Assembly: GCF_029867415.1 (NCBI RefSeq)
Contig: NW_026705157.1
Coordinates: 62,001 to 126,000, forward strand
Reading direction: 5' to 3'
DNA from: Vicia villosa
Taxonomy: Eukaryota; Streptophyta; Magnoliopsida; Fabales; Fabaceae
DNA length: 64,000 nucleotides
Shown here: piece by piece, positions 10,844-23,152 of the stretch
How the letters are laid out: each line of letters starts with the position of its first letter
Numbering within the stretch: the first letter of the stretch is position 1
Position numbers and translations under genes: made by a program
The notes under the pieces: generated by a model
The model's database searches: none
What the model was told of the DNA's origin: nothing
What the model saw: the letters and a program-made list of their open reading frames with translations, nothing else

Positions 10844-13800
10844 TGTCATACCCCAAAATTTTCCCATCATATTTATTCATATCTCAGTCCATCTGACTTT
10901 CAAATGCTCAAAGATACACAAGAAGGAAGCAGGCAGTCTCTCTCCTAAACGACAGCCTCTAAACTAGGGTTTTGTATTTCTCAATGTAAAATAAACTTCT
11001 GATACCTAAAGTGGACTTCATGGTCTCTCATATGCCTCAAAGGAACCTCATACCAAGTTTCAAGCTCTGACTCATAGGACTGCTCAGTCAATGGCCCAAA
11101 CAATCAATAAGCGACTGTTTGACCTAAAAGTCAAACTATGGTCAAACCACAGTCAAAAATTCTAATTTTTGGTCAACATCCTCATTTTGAAGTATAATTC
11201 ATCATATGATCAAGGATTGATCATGATTCATCAAGGAAAGTTCAGAAATCAGCAGAACCTAAAGTTTCTAAATTAGGGTTTTTGGACTAAAAGTCAACTG
11301 AACTTTGACCAGCCATATCTCTCTCATACTTTCTCAAAAATTCCTCAACCAAAGCCTATTCTCAAGGAAATTTCATTCTCTACAACTTTGATGTTGGGCC
11401 CAAGGCCAAGAAATGCTTCCGCATAAGAGATATGAACCAAAACATTACAGGTCCTTCTAGAAGCTCGCAAAAAGCTGTTTTCTTCCAGGAGGCATATCAT
11501 CAAGATAAAATCTCCAAATGAAAAATATGTTCCAAAGTGGCTTTTAGAGGACATCGTGAGCTTTCATAAAAGTCCTAGAACGTCTCCATATGATAAATAT
11601 TGAATGATTTATGACTGGTGCAAGTTGGGAAAAATTTGGAAAAAGTGTGAAACTCTAATTGGCAAAGATTGAAACTTTTGGGTATTGGGCCATAACTATT
11701 GAGTTATCCATGAAATCCTAAGCGCAAAGGGAGTCCACGATTCAAATGTTCTTATTTTATGACATTATTTCATTTTTATTTGATTTTAAATTCAAATAAA
11801 AATCAAATAAATCATGAAATAATTATAATGAATGATTCAATCTTTTTTCCCTTGACCAAAATCTGAGTAAATATAATTTAATGGCTGGAAGAAAATATGC
11901 AAAATATAATTTGAGCCAAAGGAGAAAATTTTTATGCAAAAATCAATAAAATCTTTTCAAATATTTTCTCATTAATCTACTTGATTCTCAAGTAAGAATA
12001 TAACCCTAATCCCTTTCATTATAAATAGGGAACAATCAGAAACAATAGGGGACGAAAGATAGGAGAAGAGAGCTAGGGTTTCAAAAGTCATAATATTCAA
12101 GGAAGGTACAATTTTCGTGTGCTTCAACCAAGCAATTTCAACGCTTCTAAATCGTTCCATTCATCTTCTAAGGTAATGCAAAGAAGGTTTGGATCATTAA
12201 CCTTATTTGAATATACCTAGAACTCATATACCATGGCTTTACATCTTCATACATGTTTCGAATTTTTGTATCTCTCATGTTGTCCTATTTTAATATGATT
12301 TGCTTGCATGTTTGAGTTTCTAATGATGTTTAGAGGAGAATTAAAGCTTTAGAATGAAGCTTGGACGTGTGGAACAACGTTCACCATGGTTAGGGCACCA
12401 ACGAAAATGCTTTTTGTTTTCAATTTTCCAGACCAATTCAGACCAAACGGACACCGCCATTGTGTTCAAAAGGATCTCTTTAGTCAATCTGGGTGCTCCT
12501 TAAATTCGTTTAACGCGTGTTGTGAAGCTTTTAATTTTTGCAGAAAAACCCAATGAAATCCGCAGGTAATATCGTAACAGTTTCCATAAGTAATTTCGCA
12601 GGAACCAATGATGAAGATGATGAACAGTCCCCATGGACTCGTTGACCGCACGCGGGGGCTTTTGATTGGCCGGTCAGACTTTTTCAAATTCTCTCTTCAT
12701 TCTATTGGACGGTCAAAGAGTCCAATAACTCTCTCTCTTTTCTGATTCGTCCGTTCAGGAAAAGTGGGGCCCACGCACGCTCCTTTTTTTGCTTATGCCA
12801 TTACTTTATTGTTTTATATTTATGTTTTTTAAGTTAACTGACTAACAAAAAAGATTCCCAGCGCAGGTGGTAAATAAGAGAGGACTATTCACTGACAAGT
12901 CCTGGGTTAGGCGTGCCGTTAATTTTTCTTTGAATTTTCTTTGTTACAGATTCAATACAACACTCATATGTGAGACCATGATACACCATCACGCCTCCTC
13001 CCTTGGATCTCCAGCGATCAAGATCTAAAGGCCACAGTCTGTCAAGACCATCATACACCCTCAATGGAGCACCACACTAGAACAAAGCTAAGTGTTGCTA
13101 ATTTTTTTTTATTATTTATTTTTTAATTACATGAAGGTTTTTATTTTCTTTTCTTCTATTATAATTTCTTTCTTATTTATTTTTATTTATTTAACAAATT
13201 AGTTTTATATGATAATTTTATACTCATTTACTATTTAATCGTAAACTCGATTTTTCCACAATTTTTTTATAATTGTTTTTTTTAAAACAATAAAAACTAT
13301 TATTTTTGTATATACTTTTAAATTCTGTTAACTTCGATCCATTTATAAACCCTGGTAGCCTTAGGTTTACTGGAAGATGTTGCCCATTAACCCTGTTTAA
13401 CTTTTGGTTCATTCAGGGCTTGCCTTTTGCCATGCCCTTTTTGTTTGCCTAAATTATTATTATTTTTATCTGCCGCGTTATAATTGTTGAGATCACTCAT
13501 TCACTAACATTTTTCTTCTTCGTGGCTAATTTTCAGGATAACCAAAGTTCTTCAGCCACGCGCCATCAGATCAAAAAGATGTTCAGAGTCAATCGAAGGT
13601 TCGAGGAAGATCAAGGCTCAAGATAAAGATAACTAAATTAATTATTCATATTTCTTATTTTTTGCTTTAATTCCCCCATCCCCGCAGGTGTTTATTGTAA
13701 TAGCGTAGGAAATTTTTATTTCTGCTTTTATCTTATTATTGCGTGGTTAGTAATTTAGGGAGTGATAACCATGAATTGAACGTAGATCACCTAATTACAA

Positions 13801-14606
13801 GATAAATGTCATCGAAGTTAACCAAATGATTGTGCACCCACGCACCTTTAGGGTAACCCTTCTTGTTGCCTTATATTGTTGCCTCTAAGTATACTAAAGA
13901 GTCAAGTCCCTCGATTCCGAGGATACCTAAAGCAAGGTTGCCTATAGAGATTAAAAATCATCTAGTCCCTCGAAGTTGCCTCGGTAAAAGATGATTGCCC
14001 CAATTGCTAAGGTATCCCCGCATGATGCCTAAAAAGATTAATGACTATTATATCCTTCCCTTCCCTTAGACTACATGCCCTCTTAATGGCAAGGGACGGT
14101 CTTATGGCGAACGATATTTCTCGATGACCCTTCAACATCCAATTGAAAGACTTCCTGCCCTCTCATGGTATGGATAGACCCTTTCGCCCTGAAAAGCTAA
14201 AAGAACAAATTTCTAAACTTAGGGTAGTTGCTATTAATTGCTTACTCTTTTTCAAATTCAAATTCAAATTCAAAATATTTTCCCACTTCTTTTCAAAGAA
14301 ACTTTTCAAAAAGACTACGCTTATTTACAAGCTAAAGTTCTTAATCAAACATTTTCTTATTCACATACTACACTTCAAACATTTTGAAAACAAAACGTGA
14401 TCTAAGCAATTAAGAGCCCATGGATAACCATGGATACAAAGGGTGCCTTACACCTTCCCTTTGTATAACTTACCCCCCGAACTCAAAATCTTTTCAAAAG
14501 GACTTTTTTCTGTTCTTTTAGCCTTTCTATAAATTGGATAAAATAAAAGTCGGTGGCGACTCTTTCTATCCGCAACATTTCTTAAAAGTCAGTTCACCGT
14601 ATTACA
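10844..14606 (+). mobile_element. Ogre-type solo LTR, 3.76 kb
   Basis: Starts TGTCATACCCCAAAATTTTCCC and ends CAGTTCACCGTATTACA, the same termini as the paired LTRs of the nested Ogre at 34-47 kb. It is flanked by a perfect 5-bp target duplication GCGAT (10839-10843 and 14607-14611). It has no primer site, polypurine tract or coding region, so an element inserted here and recombined down to one LTR. Inside are an AAAGTCGGTGGCGACTC phrase near the 3' end and a tRNA-like block at about 12.85 kb. Small open frames inside are not genes. Confidence 0.92.
12854..12912 (+). other. tRNA-like (Pol III box-like) block in LTR, degenerate
   Basis: The segment CAGCGCAGGTGGTAAATAAG...AAGTCCTGGGTTAGGC lies about 2.0 kb from the LTR 5' end. 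It aligns by eye with the better-preserved block on the minus strand near 16.87 kb in the sister LTR. The A-box-like part is readable, but the B box has lost its TTCGA core. No tRNA cloverleaf is claimed. Confidence 0.35.
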
Positions 14607-15027
14607 GCGATGTCATGAGTTGATGTCATGACATTCCATATAATATCTTGCATGTACCTGTTTTGTTCTTTTTATATTTGCAAGATTACACTTGTATTAC
14701 GTTTTACTGCTATTATGTTTTAGCCAAACATAGATGCCAATAAGCCAATAAAAGCACTAACACTTTGCATGTCTCATGCTGCAGCAATCCCATGCAGGTA
14801 TTTTATGCTAAGGCTAAACACTCATGGTACTCTCTTTTCACGTGTGTCCTTTAACCATAGGCACATGCTTTGCTTGATCTCAAGATCAATGGGAAGAGTA
14901 GATGGAGGGGAATGGCTTTGGTATTGGGATTATTGCAAGATAATATCTATAGTTCTTTCAAAATTTGTTTTGAACATGATAAGGCATTACTAAATCTTGC
15001 TCGTGTGTATGACTTGCTTTGGCCAAC
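14607..15027. mobile_element. Copia (SIRE/Maximus-like) LTR fragment, right part
   Basis: Continues the fragment left of the solo LTR: GATGTCATGAGTTGATGTCATGACAT, then 'tgttctttttatatttgcaag'. No gene. It is cut at 15028 by the next solo LTR, so two Ogre LTRs landed within about 0.4 kb of each other in this older sequence. Confidence 0.35.
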
Positions 15028-18000
15028 TGTAATACGGTGGGAGAACTGACTTTTAGAAAATGTTACGGATAGCAAGAGTCGCCATTGACTTTTATTTTAT
15101 CCAATTAGAAAGGCTAAAAGAACAGAAAAAAGACCTTTTAAAAGACTTTGAGTTCGGGGGATAAGTTATACAAAGGGAAGGTGTAAGCACCCTTTGTATC
15201 CATGGTTATCCATGGGCTCTTAACTGCTTAGCTCACTTTTATTTTCAAAATGTTTGAAGTGTAGTGTGTGAATAGGAAAAAACTTTGTTTAAGGACTTTA
15301 GCTTGTAAATAAGCGTAGCCTCGTTTTGAAAGTATTTGAAAATAAGTGGGAAAAAGAGATTGGAATTTTAAATTTGAATTTGAATAGAGCAAGCAATCAG
15401 GAGCACCTACCCTAAGTTAGAAAAATTGTTCTTTTAGCTTTTCAGTTTGAAAGGGCTATCCATACCATAGGAGGGTAGGAAGTCCTTTCATTGGATTTAA
15501 AGGGTCATCGAGGAAGTATCATTCGCTACAAAACTGTCCCTACCATAAAGGGGGCAGGTAGTCTTTAGGAAAGGATATAATAGTCATTTTATGGCAACAC
15601 GCGAGGATACCTTAACAATGGGACAATCATCTTTATTTCCGAGGCAGCATCGAGGGACAAAATCTTATGATGATTTCAATGAATTAAGGCAGCATTTGCT
15701 TAAGGTATCCTCGGAATCGAGGGACTTGACTATTTTGGAATCGTAATTAAAAGGCAACAGGCAGCATAAGAAGGGGTACCGTAAAGGTGTGTGTGTGGCA
15801 CAATCATGTGGTTCAATTCGAATATTTATCTTATAATTAGTGGTCTAATTCATTTTAACAAGGCTTGCACTCCCTAGGATTACTAACCACAACAATTAAT
15901 ATCATACAGAAATTAAAGGCAGAGAATATAAATTCCTACGCTATTACAATAAACACCTGTGGGCAGAAAAAATAAAGGCGGAAAAGAAATAAACTATTAC
16001 AATAAAACCCTGAGGGTAACAAAAAATAAAGGCAGAAAGATAGAAAACTTTTTACAAGGCTTTGGGGCAGATACATTGTAGAGGAAGAATTGGGTGCGAA
16101 AATAAAAGCAGGATAAAATTGAAAGGAAAATGAAGAGGCGAATAAAGAAGGTAAAATTAACAGGGAAAAATATTTAACAGAAGGCATTCGACAATCACAA
16201 AGTGTGGGATGAGGAAAGAATTCACGCTTAAAAAACCTCAACAATTATAAAGTAACAGATCAAAAATTAAAAGGGTTAGGGAAAACAGTGATTAATAGTC
16301 ATGATGAAAAATAGTTAGCCAAAAATAAAATCAGGGTTTGAAAACCTAAGAATAATTAATTAGCCTAATAATTAAATTATTAGGCTAAAAACCTAATTTA
16401 ATTACTAAATTAATCATCTAATTAAATTAACTATCTAAAGGAAAATTAACATTATATTGAATTGTTCACTAAATTTAAATTAATTAAAAAGAGGCAAATC
16501 CTAATAAAAATAAAAATTATTAAAGACTAAACTAAAAATTAAAACTTAATCCTAATTATTTGGTTAATTGTTGGTGAGTTGACCAAGCTAATTAGTGATT
16601 AAAAGGTAAGCATTAAATTAATAGTTAATTAATAAAAACAAAACAAAACTACAAACAGTAAAAATATAATAAAATAAACAAAACCTGGGCGCTAGAATCT
16701 GGTGCAGTCGTTCCTTTGAGCGAGTATGGTGATCCTGCGTTCTGGTCCATCAGATGAGCATTCGTGGTGATCCAATGGCTAACGTTGGTGGTCATATCAT
16801 GGGCAACGCATAGGAGGCGCGCTGGATCAATGTTCAAACAACTGGAAAAAATAAAATTTGCCAAACCAGGGATCGAACCCAGGTTTCCTTGTACACCGAG
16901 ACTTTCTCTCTTCCATCTATACTGTAGCGTTAGTTTGATAACATATTGCTCATAGAAAAATAAATATTAAAATAATAGTTAATGTAGCAAAGTCAAAAGT
17001 GCTGCGCGTATTAGCCAATGAGAACAAGAGAGAGGATTGAGAATTTTTGACTGCCCAGTGGCGTGTTGACACGCAGACGGAGAGAGGAAGGATTTGGTTG
17101 ACCCTCCAACGGTGACTGGCCACGCGTGCGTCAAGATGTCCTCACTACTGTTCATCGTCTCCCTCACCATACCTGCGGATTTAGTTAGGATTTTTCATGC
17201 GAAGTTACCTGCGAAACAACAATATTTTCGTAAGAAACAATCTGCAACCATGGAACTCATGAAAGCACTCAAATCAAATAAAACCAAAGATCAAGATCGA
17301 CTTAGAATTACTCCCTGATCATGGATGTGGACTCCGCTTGGCCTGAAAACGACGGAAAACATGAAAACGATACACTTAAAGTTTCTTGCCCTAGCCATGG
17401 TAGATGTTGTTATAGGTCTCAATGCTTTGATTCAAAGGTTCAGAACTATCTTAAACATTCTCAGGAACATGTTAGTATGATTAGTTTTTACCGAAACGCC
17501 ATAATAATCAGAAAACGAAAATGATGCATGAATGAACATGAAGGACGTAATACCTGCGTTCTGAGCGTCATGGGACCTGTTTAATGTCGTGTTCTTACCT
17601 TCTACTACCTTATAAGTGGAAGAGGATGGTTAGTTTGCCCCGAAGCTTCCTTGAATCGACCACACGTTTTTTGAGTTTTCTTTAAAAGCTTTGCATTCTT
17701 GGAATCTTAGTTCATGCTCTCTCTTTTTTTCTCCTAGGGCTTCAGACCTCTTATGTATATATAGAGCATCAAATTAGGTCAACAACTTTGGAGAGAGATC
17801 ATGTATTTCCAATGATTGAGATTGAGATATTTTTGATTGAATTTTGATTGAAAACTTGCTTAAATTGGTATCAAATCTCTCCAATCATCCCATGAACAAA
17901 ATTGGATCATATATTTGATATATTGAATCATTGAAACTAATTGAAAAATCAAATCTTGGATTTAAAACAAATCATTCCAATTTTATATGATTTATCAATA

Positions 18001-18947
18001 TTTAAATGAATTAAAATTCAAATAAATAAAAATAAATATTATAAAAATAAAATAATTATTTTAAGAGTCATTATAAGGCCCATGGACATGTTTTGAAATC
18101 CAAAAGTTAAGCCCAAAAGCTCAAAACATCCAATTTCTCCATTTTGCATTTTATGTATTTTCTCAAAATCGCCCAACTTGTGTAAGCCATAACTCATTCA
18201 ATATTTATCATATGGATATTATCTAGGACTTTTTAGAAATATCAAGATGTCCTCTATAAGCCCCTTTGGAAGCTTTTTTGCATTTGGAGATTTTATCTTG
18301 ATGATATGGCCCTTGACAAAAAACAACTTTTTGCGAGCTTCTAGAAGGACCTGTAATGTTTTGACTTATATCTCTTAGGCGGAAGCATTTAGTGACCTTG
18401 GGACCAACATAAAAGTTGTATAGAATTGAATTTCCTTGAGAATAAGCTTTGGTTGGGGAATTTCTGATAAAGCATGTGGGAGATATGATCAGTCAAAGTT
18501 TAGTTGACTTTCTCTTACAAAAACCCTAATTTAGCACTTATCAGTTTTGTTGATTCCTGAACTTTCCTTGATGAATCATGATCAACCCTTGATCAAATGA
18601 TGAATGATACTTCAAAATGAGGATGTTGACCAAAAATCAGGAATTTTGGCCGTACTTTGACCATAGTTGACTTTTAGGTCAAACTAGTCGACTGTTGACT
18701 ATCTGAACAATTGACTGAGCAATCTTGGGAATTGAAGCTTGAATTTTGTCATAGAAATATTTTGAAACCTAATAAGCCATGTGGGATCCATTGGAGACCT
18801 TAATTCATCAACTTTATTCAGAGAATGCAAAACCCTAGTTCAGGAAGTCTTTGATTAGGAGAGTGTTCCTTAGCTTAACCTTTGAGTCTTGCACCTATGC
18901 ATGAGCTTTGCGGATGAAATGAGATGGACAAATTTTGGGGTATGACA
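15028..18947 (-). mobile_element. Ogre-type solo LTR, 3.92 kb
   Basis: On the plus strand it begins TGTAATACGG and ends AAATTTTGGGGTATGACA, so the LTR reads right to left. A perfect 5-bp target duplication CCAAC flanks it (15023-15027 and 18948-18952). Its left part has AGAGTCGCCATTGACTTT and a GGGAAGGTGTAAGCACCC phrase near 15.18 kb as in the other Ogre LTRs. No internal domain is present. The open frame at 15936-16244 is Phe/Ser/Leu-rich and not a credible gene. Confidence 0.92.
16855..16925 (-). other. tRNA-like Pol III B-box in LTR
   Basis: Read on the minus strand this contains ACCTGGGTTCGATCCCTGG, a good match to the tRNA T-arm/B-box consensus GGTTCGANTCC with a stem around it. It lies about 2.05 kb from the LTR 5' end. 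A full tRNA fold is not obvious, so I call it tRNA-like only. Confidence 0.45.
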
Positions 18948-18952
18948 CCAAC

Positions 18953-20284
18953 CAAATGCAATTCTAAAATAGCTCACTTCAAGGCACCATATCTTTCCAA
19001 CCAAGTAACTAAAAAACATAATCCTTTTATCAATGGAGAGAGGGCATGTAATAGAGAAGATTTGGTGTTGGAAAGATCCAAAGACAAAGCCAATAGCTCA
19101 CTCGTTTTTCCCTTTGAAATTCGAGCTCGCCCATTTGTCTTGCGCGTGCAGACCTTAGCATCATGCCAATCAGCGTGCCTTCTCCAACACCAACCTTAGG
19201 GGCATGACTGTAAGATCTCATATCTTCCTCCACATATAACCAAATATCATGAATCTTGTCTTGTTGGATAGAGGAAGTGGAAGAGAACATGTTTACATTG
19301 GAGTTGATCCAAGGAGACATTCATAATTCTCTAAAACAGGACTTACAAATGGCACGCCACGTGTTTGATTAATTGCATGCGTCATACCCAGGAATTTGCC
19401 AGGCAACATGACTTGGTACAACTCTGGATCTTCAAACTTCTCTCATCCATATCTTTTGACGTGTGCCTCATGTGAAAAAACTCCCAACTACAACATTATA
19501 GAGGGCCATGAGATGAACATTTTTGGTGTTGATCTTGTCTTGAATTGGAGCCTCGAAGTTTGTGCAAAATGGACCTGAAGTGGGCTGATCAACCAATTCT
19601 CAATTTATCCAAAAATTCTCCAAGTGTAGGAACTTCTATTTTTGGAAATTTCCCATTTTAACTAATTTCCACTTTTGGTAACTTTTGTGTTTTCTTGATT
19701 TTATTTATTTCCTTGACTTTTCCTTTGACCAATTTTCAATCAAAATTCAACATTTGACAGTTGACCTTGACTTTGACCAAAAAGTCAACTGTTTTGATTT
19801 TCTCCGTTCCAGATGATTTTTCCCGATTAATCAGCTTCCCATCCAATTTTCTATCAGTCTTCAACCAATAAATCCCAGTGAATATTTCCTCAAAGATCCC
19901 ATATTATTTATCACTCAAAAGTCACCTCCTGATTTTATGTTGACCAAAAATTCAACTTGGTTGACTTTGGTCAAAACCCTAGTTTGGAAGGCCTGATGAA
20001 CCTGAAGACTATTTCTTCTAATCAAAGCTTTGACTTGAAGGTAATGGAGCCTTGATCTCAGGAGAACTTCAATGGAAATGATACCCTACAATTAGACCTC
20101 CAATCCTCTCCTTCTTAACCAAGAATTTCCTCAATAGAAGCTCTTTTCTTTTTTTATCAATTTCTGAATAGTAACCATGATATGAATGAATGTATTAGAT
20201 GAATGACCTAGATGAAGTATGCACATGAATGTGATGTGAGATCCAGTTAGGAATAAATAGGTGGGCAAGTTTTAGGGTGCAACA
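18953..20284 (-). mobile_element. Worn gypsy LTR remnant
   Basis: Noncoding, with 'aaaagtcaactg' motifs typical of Ogre-type LTR interiors. It ends GTGGGCAAGTTTTAGGGTGCAACA at 20284, a mutated version of the LTR terminus. No target duplication was found. Open frames of 60-96 residues inside show no family resemblance. Confidence 0.4.
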
Positions 20285-20906
20285 CATAATTGGCCTTAGG
20301 TTCCAATATACATAATGTCGGGAACATCGAGACGAAATTTGTGTTAAAATTTTAGCCAGATTGGATAAACAGTGTGAGAGTTAGGAATTTTTTATCGTCC
20401 AAAACACACCGGTTCAACACTTTTTTTCACTGTAAAACTTCAGGTAAATTGTGAATTTGGGGACCTTCCTCAAAGAAAAATTGTCGACCCCAACACATGA
20501 AATATAGTAGACCTCGAGAAGGAACTTTTGGCATAGGTCTTGCTTCAAAACAATATCCCGACCAGAAGTTATGAACTTTCAAACATCCAAAAGACATTGG
20601 AACAACAAAATTGAAACTTCAGAAACAATTAATTCCTGCCACTTTCCTTGATGAATTGACCTCAGAGCCGAACACGAAAGATGTAAAGAACGTCGAAACA
20701 GTCCCAGCTACGTGAGAACCAAGCCCGTATAACCTTCTAGTCAGAAGTTATGAATTTTGCACATGCACCGTAAAAACAGACTTTCACACCAAACTATCTT
20801 GAAATCGCGGGAAGTCTTTATTATTTTTCTTGTTTTCTGAATGACGAAATAAAAGTCTTCCATAACTTATAGCACAAATGAACAAGGAAAATTTTGGGGT
20901 GTAACA
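20285..20906 (-). mobile_element. Second worn gypsy LTR remnant
   Basis: About 620 bp ending GAAAATTTTGGGGTGTAACA, again an LTR-type terminus. Its interior phrases ('cagaagttatgaa', 'gaccagaagttatgaactttc') resemble the region at 5.8-6.6 kb. No gene is seen. Confidence 0.35.
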
Positions 20907-21301
20907 AGTCCAACATACATAATAACTAAGTTAAAAATACATAAAACGGCTAATGATATACTAAAAACTATAATAGTTAAGTCTAGAATAATTACGAGAA
21001 TCTAAAATGATCTAACATACATGTTATCAGTAAAGTCCATATTTTTTCTAATCAATTTGCACAATAGTTCATGAGCTTACAGTACGTTGTCTTGGATTCA
21101 TATTTGATGTATCCTTTGAGATTATATGAAAATCATTAATCTTCAATCTATCCTTTTCATTCTTAGCCCTTTGCATTTCTCCTTCGACTTTGTTCTCTCT
21201 ATCAATTCCAATTTTTTGTCAGAATCATCTTTCTATGTATTACATTTGACTTTGGGGTTAGAATTTTTACAAGTTTTTTTCTCCTTCCTTTTGCCAATTG
21301 G
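20907..21301 (-). pseudogene. NAM-associated / Harbinger-like gene remnant, C-terminal part
   Basis: Read on the minus strand from 21301 the frame continues the fragment that stops at 49169: the junction across the target duplication reads FLRRPIGKRKEKK, the family's RPIG-K-AKRK motif. Coding resemblance fades within about 150 bp through frameshifts and stops. The remaining sequence to 20907 is AT-rich and probably the worn tail. Element B (21307-49168) separates the two halves. Confidence 0.6.
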
Positions 21302-21306
21302 ACGAC

Positions 21307-22261
21307 TGTTGGCTGGAGATTTCGTTTGGAGAAAATATTCTTTGAAGGATTAGAGTTCGAAGAAGATTGGTTTCTGATGACCATTTCTGAGAATAAAAAT
21401 GGCTACTGATGGCCATGATTCGAGGATGTTGTTTAATTTGAAATAAAGATAATGGGAATTGGAGCTAATTCGAAGTGAACTGTCTTTAAGACTTAAGCGT
21501 TTTTGCGAAATACGAAGGGTACTGAAGCTTGGCGTGTTTTCGTAGCATTCTCGGTTTTGATCACGTTGCCACGTATCGAAAGAGGATTCAGGCGGGAGGA
21601 TTTGAATTTCGAAATAGTCTGTGTAACCGAACAAGGACAGATGGCGCCCCAGGGATTCGAAGCGTATGCATGTGAGCAACGTGGCTTCATGTTAATGTAG
21701 GACCGTTAGGGTCGAAATTAGTATAAATAAGGGTCTTAATATTAGGATTCCGTGTGTTCATTTTGTACAAATCACTCACAAATTACTCAAGTATCAAGCG
21801 TTAAGAGAACGAGTTCGCTGAGAAATGTACGTATGACACCACCAATTTAAATACGTTTGTATTCATCTTTATGCAAGTATCTTTTCAATATTTTTCTATC
21901 TTTCGTTACGTTCCAGCCATTTACACTCCTGCAATTTTATCTTTCTTTTTAACTTACTTCGAAGTATTTACTTTCTGCAATTTACATTCTTGTATTCTAA
22001 GTTTCTTGCAAGTTTATCTTTACTCCATCTTTCGCCAGAGTTATATTTACGTGTATAACAAGGTGATTGTTAGTCTTTACATTTTGTCTATTTATTTCTT
22101 ATATATCGAAGACCAAATAACCAACCAATATGAACCAATTCATCACAAAAGACAAACTTTTTGACTATGTCCTAGGATCAATCTAGTCGATCCTGCGAGT
22201 AACCAAAGTATATTCTATAGTTTGGAAGACTAGCAATTTGTTTACCGGAAATCACCGTAAA
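21307..22261 (+). repeat. Left LTR of element B
   Basis: Starts TGTTGGCTGGAG and matches 48213-49160 with scattered single-base differences. Its last bases are lost: CACCGTAAA joins TTGGTTCAACACAT instead of the terminal CA and a primer site. Small open frames inside occur in both LTR copies because the LTRs are duplicates. Confidence 0.9.
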
Positions 22262-22275
22262 TTGGTTCAACACAT

Positions 22276-23152
22276 ATGCTATCTAAACCAATATTGCATA
22301 GTCGAATTGGCAAATGGGCTTTGGCCCTTACTGAGTACTCTCTAATCTTTCAACCCCTTAAGGCAATGAAAGGACAAATCGTGTCAGAATTCATTGTTGA
22401 CCATGCAGTAGTTGAGAATCTACAGCAATATGTAGATTTGAAGCCTTTGAAGTTATACTCCGACGGTTCAACACATAAGGAAGGGAGTGGCGTTGGGATA
22501 CTCATAATTTCTCCTGATGGAATTCCAACAAAACTCAAGTACAAAATTGAAGGCCCGTTATGCTCCAACAATGAAGCTGAGTACGAAGCACTGATCGCCG
22601 GACTTGAAGCCTTGTTGGAATTGGGGGCAACCAGAGTCGAAATTAAAGGAGACTCAGAACTAGTGATTAAGCAACTGACGAAAGAATACAAATGTATCAA
22701 AGAAAATTTGATCATGTATTTTGTCATAGCAAATAGACTGCTTAAAAAATTCGAGTATGTGGAATTAAAACACGTCTCAAGGGTGAACAATCAAGAAGCA
22801 AATGATTTGGCATAATTAGCCTCAAGATACAGAGTATCAAAGGAAAAACTAGAAGAACTGATCGAAGTGAGAGGCAAAGCAATGGCCACAAAGCTATCTC
22901 CAAGTGATCTGGAGAATTCACAATTAGGCTTCGCTAACGAAGAGGAATTTGAAGTTCTAAATATAGACTCCATAGCAGATACAGATTGGAGGAGTCCAAT
23001 TGTAAACTACTTGAAAGATCCTTCGACGGATACAGATAGAAAGGTGAAGTATAGAGCCTTATCATACTTCTTGATGGGAAATGAGTTGTTTAAGAAAACC
23101 CCTGAAGGAGTTTTACTAAAGTGTCTAGGCGAAGCAGAAGCATACTTGGCAC
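22276..23152 (+). pseudogene. Element B pol: RNase H and start of integrase
   Basis: The open frame begins in the linker after the lost reverse transcriptase (LSKPILHSRIGKWALALTEY). It continues through a ribonuclease H with acidic positions in YSDGS, NNEAEYEALIAGLEALLELG and EIKGDSELVI and the closing VNNQEANDLA. The SNNEAEYEAL signature is that of the additional, archaeal-like RNase H of Tat elements. A TAA stop follows at 22813-22815, then the frame resumes (LASRYRVSKEKLEEL...) into the integrase N-terminus (YRALSYFLMGNELFKK). It ends at 23152, where a solo LTR is inserted, and continues at 28047. Confidence 0.85.

Noticed and set aside
22350..22790. 146-residue minus-strand frame
   Set aside because: Antisense shadow of the RNase H coding region.
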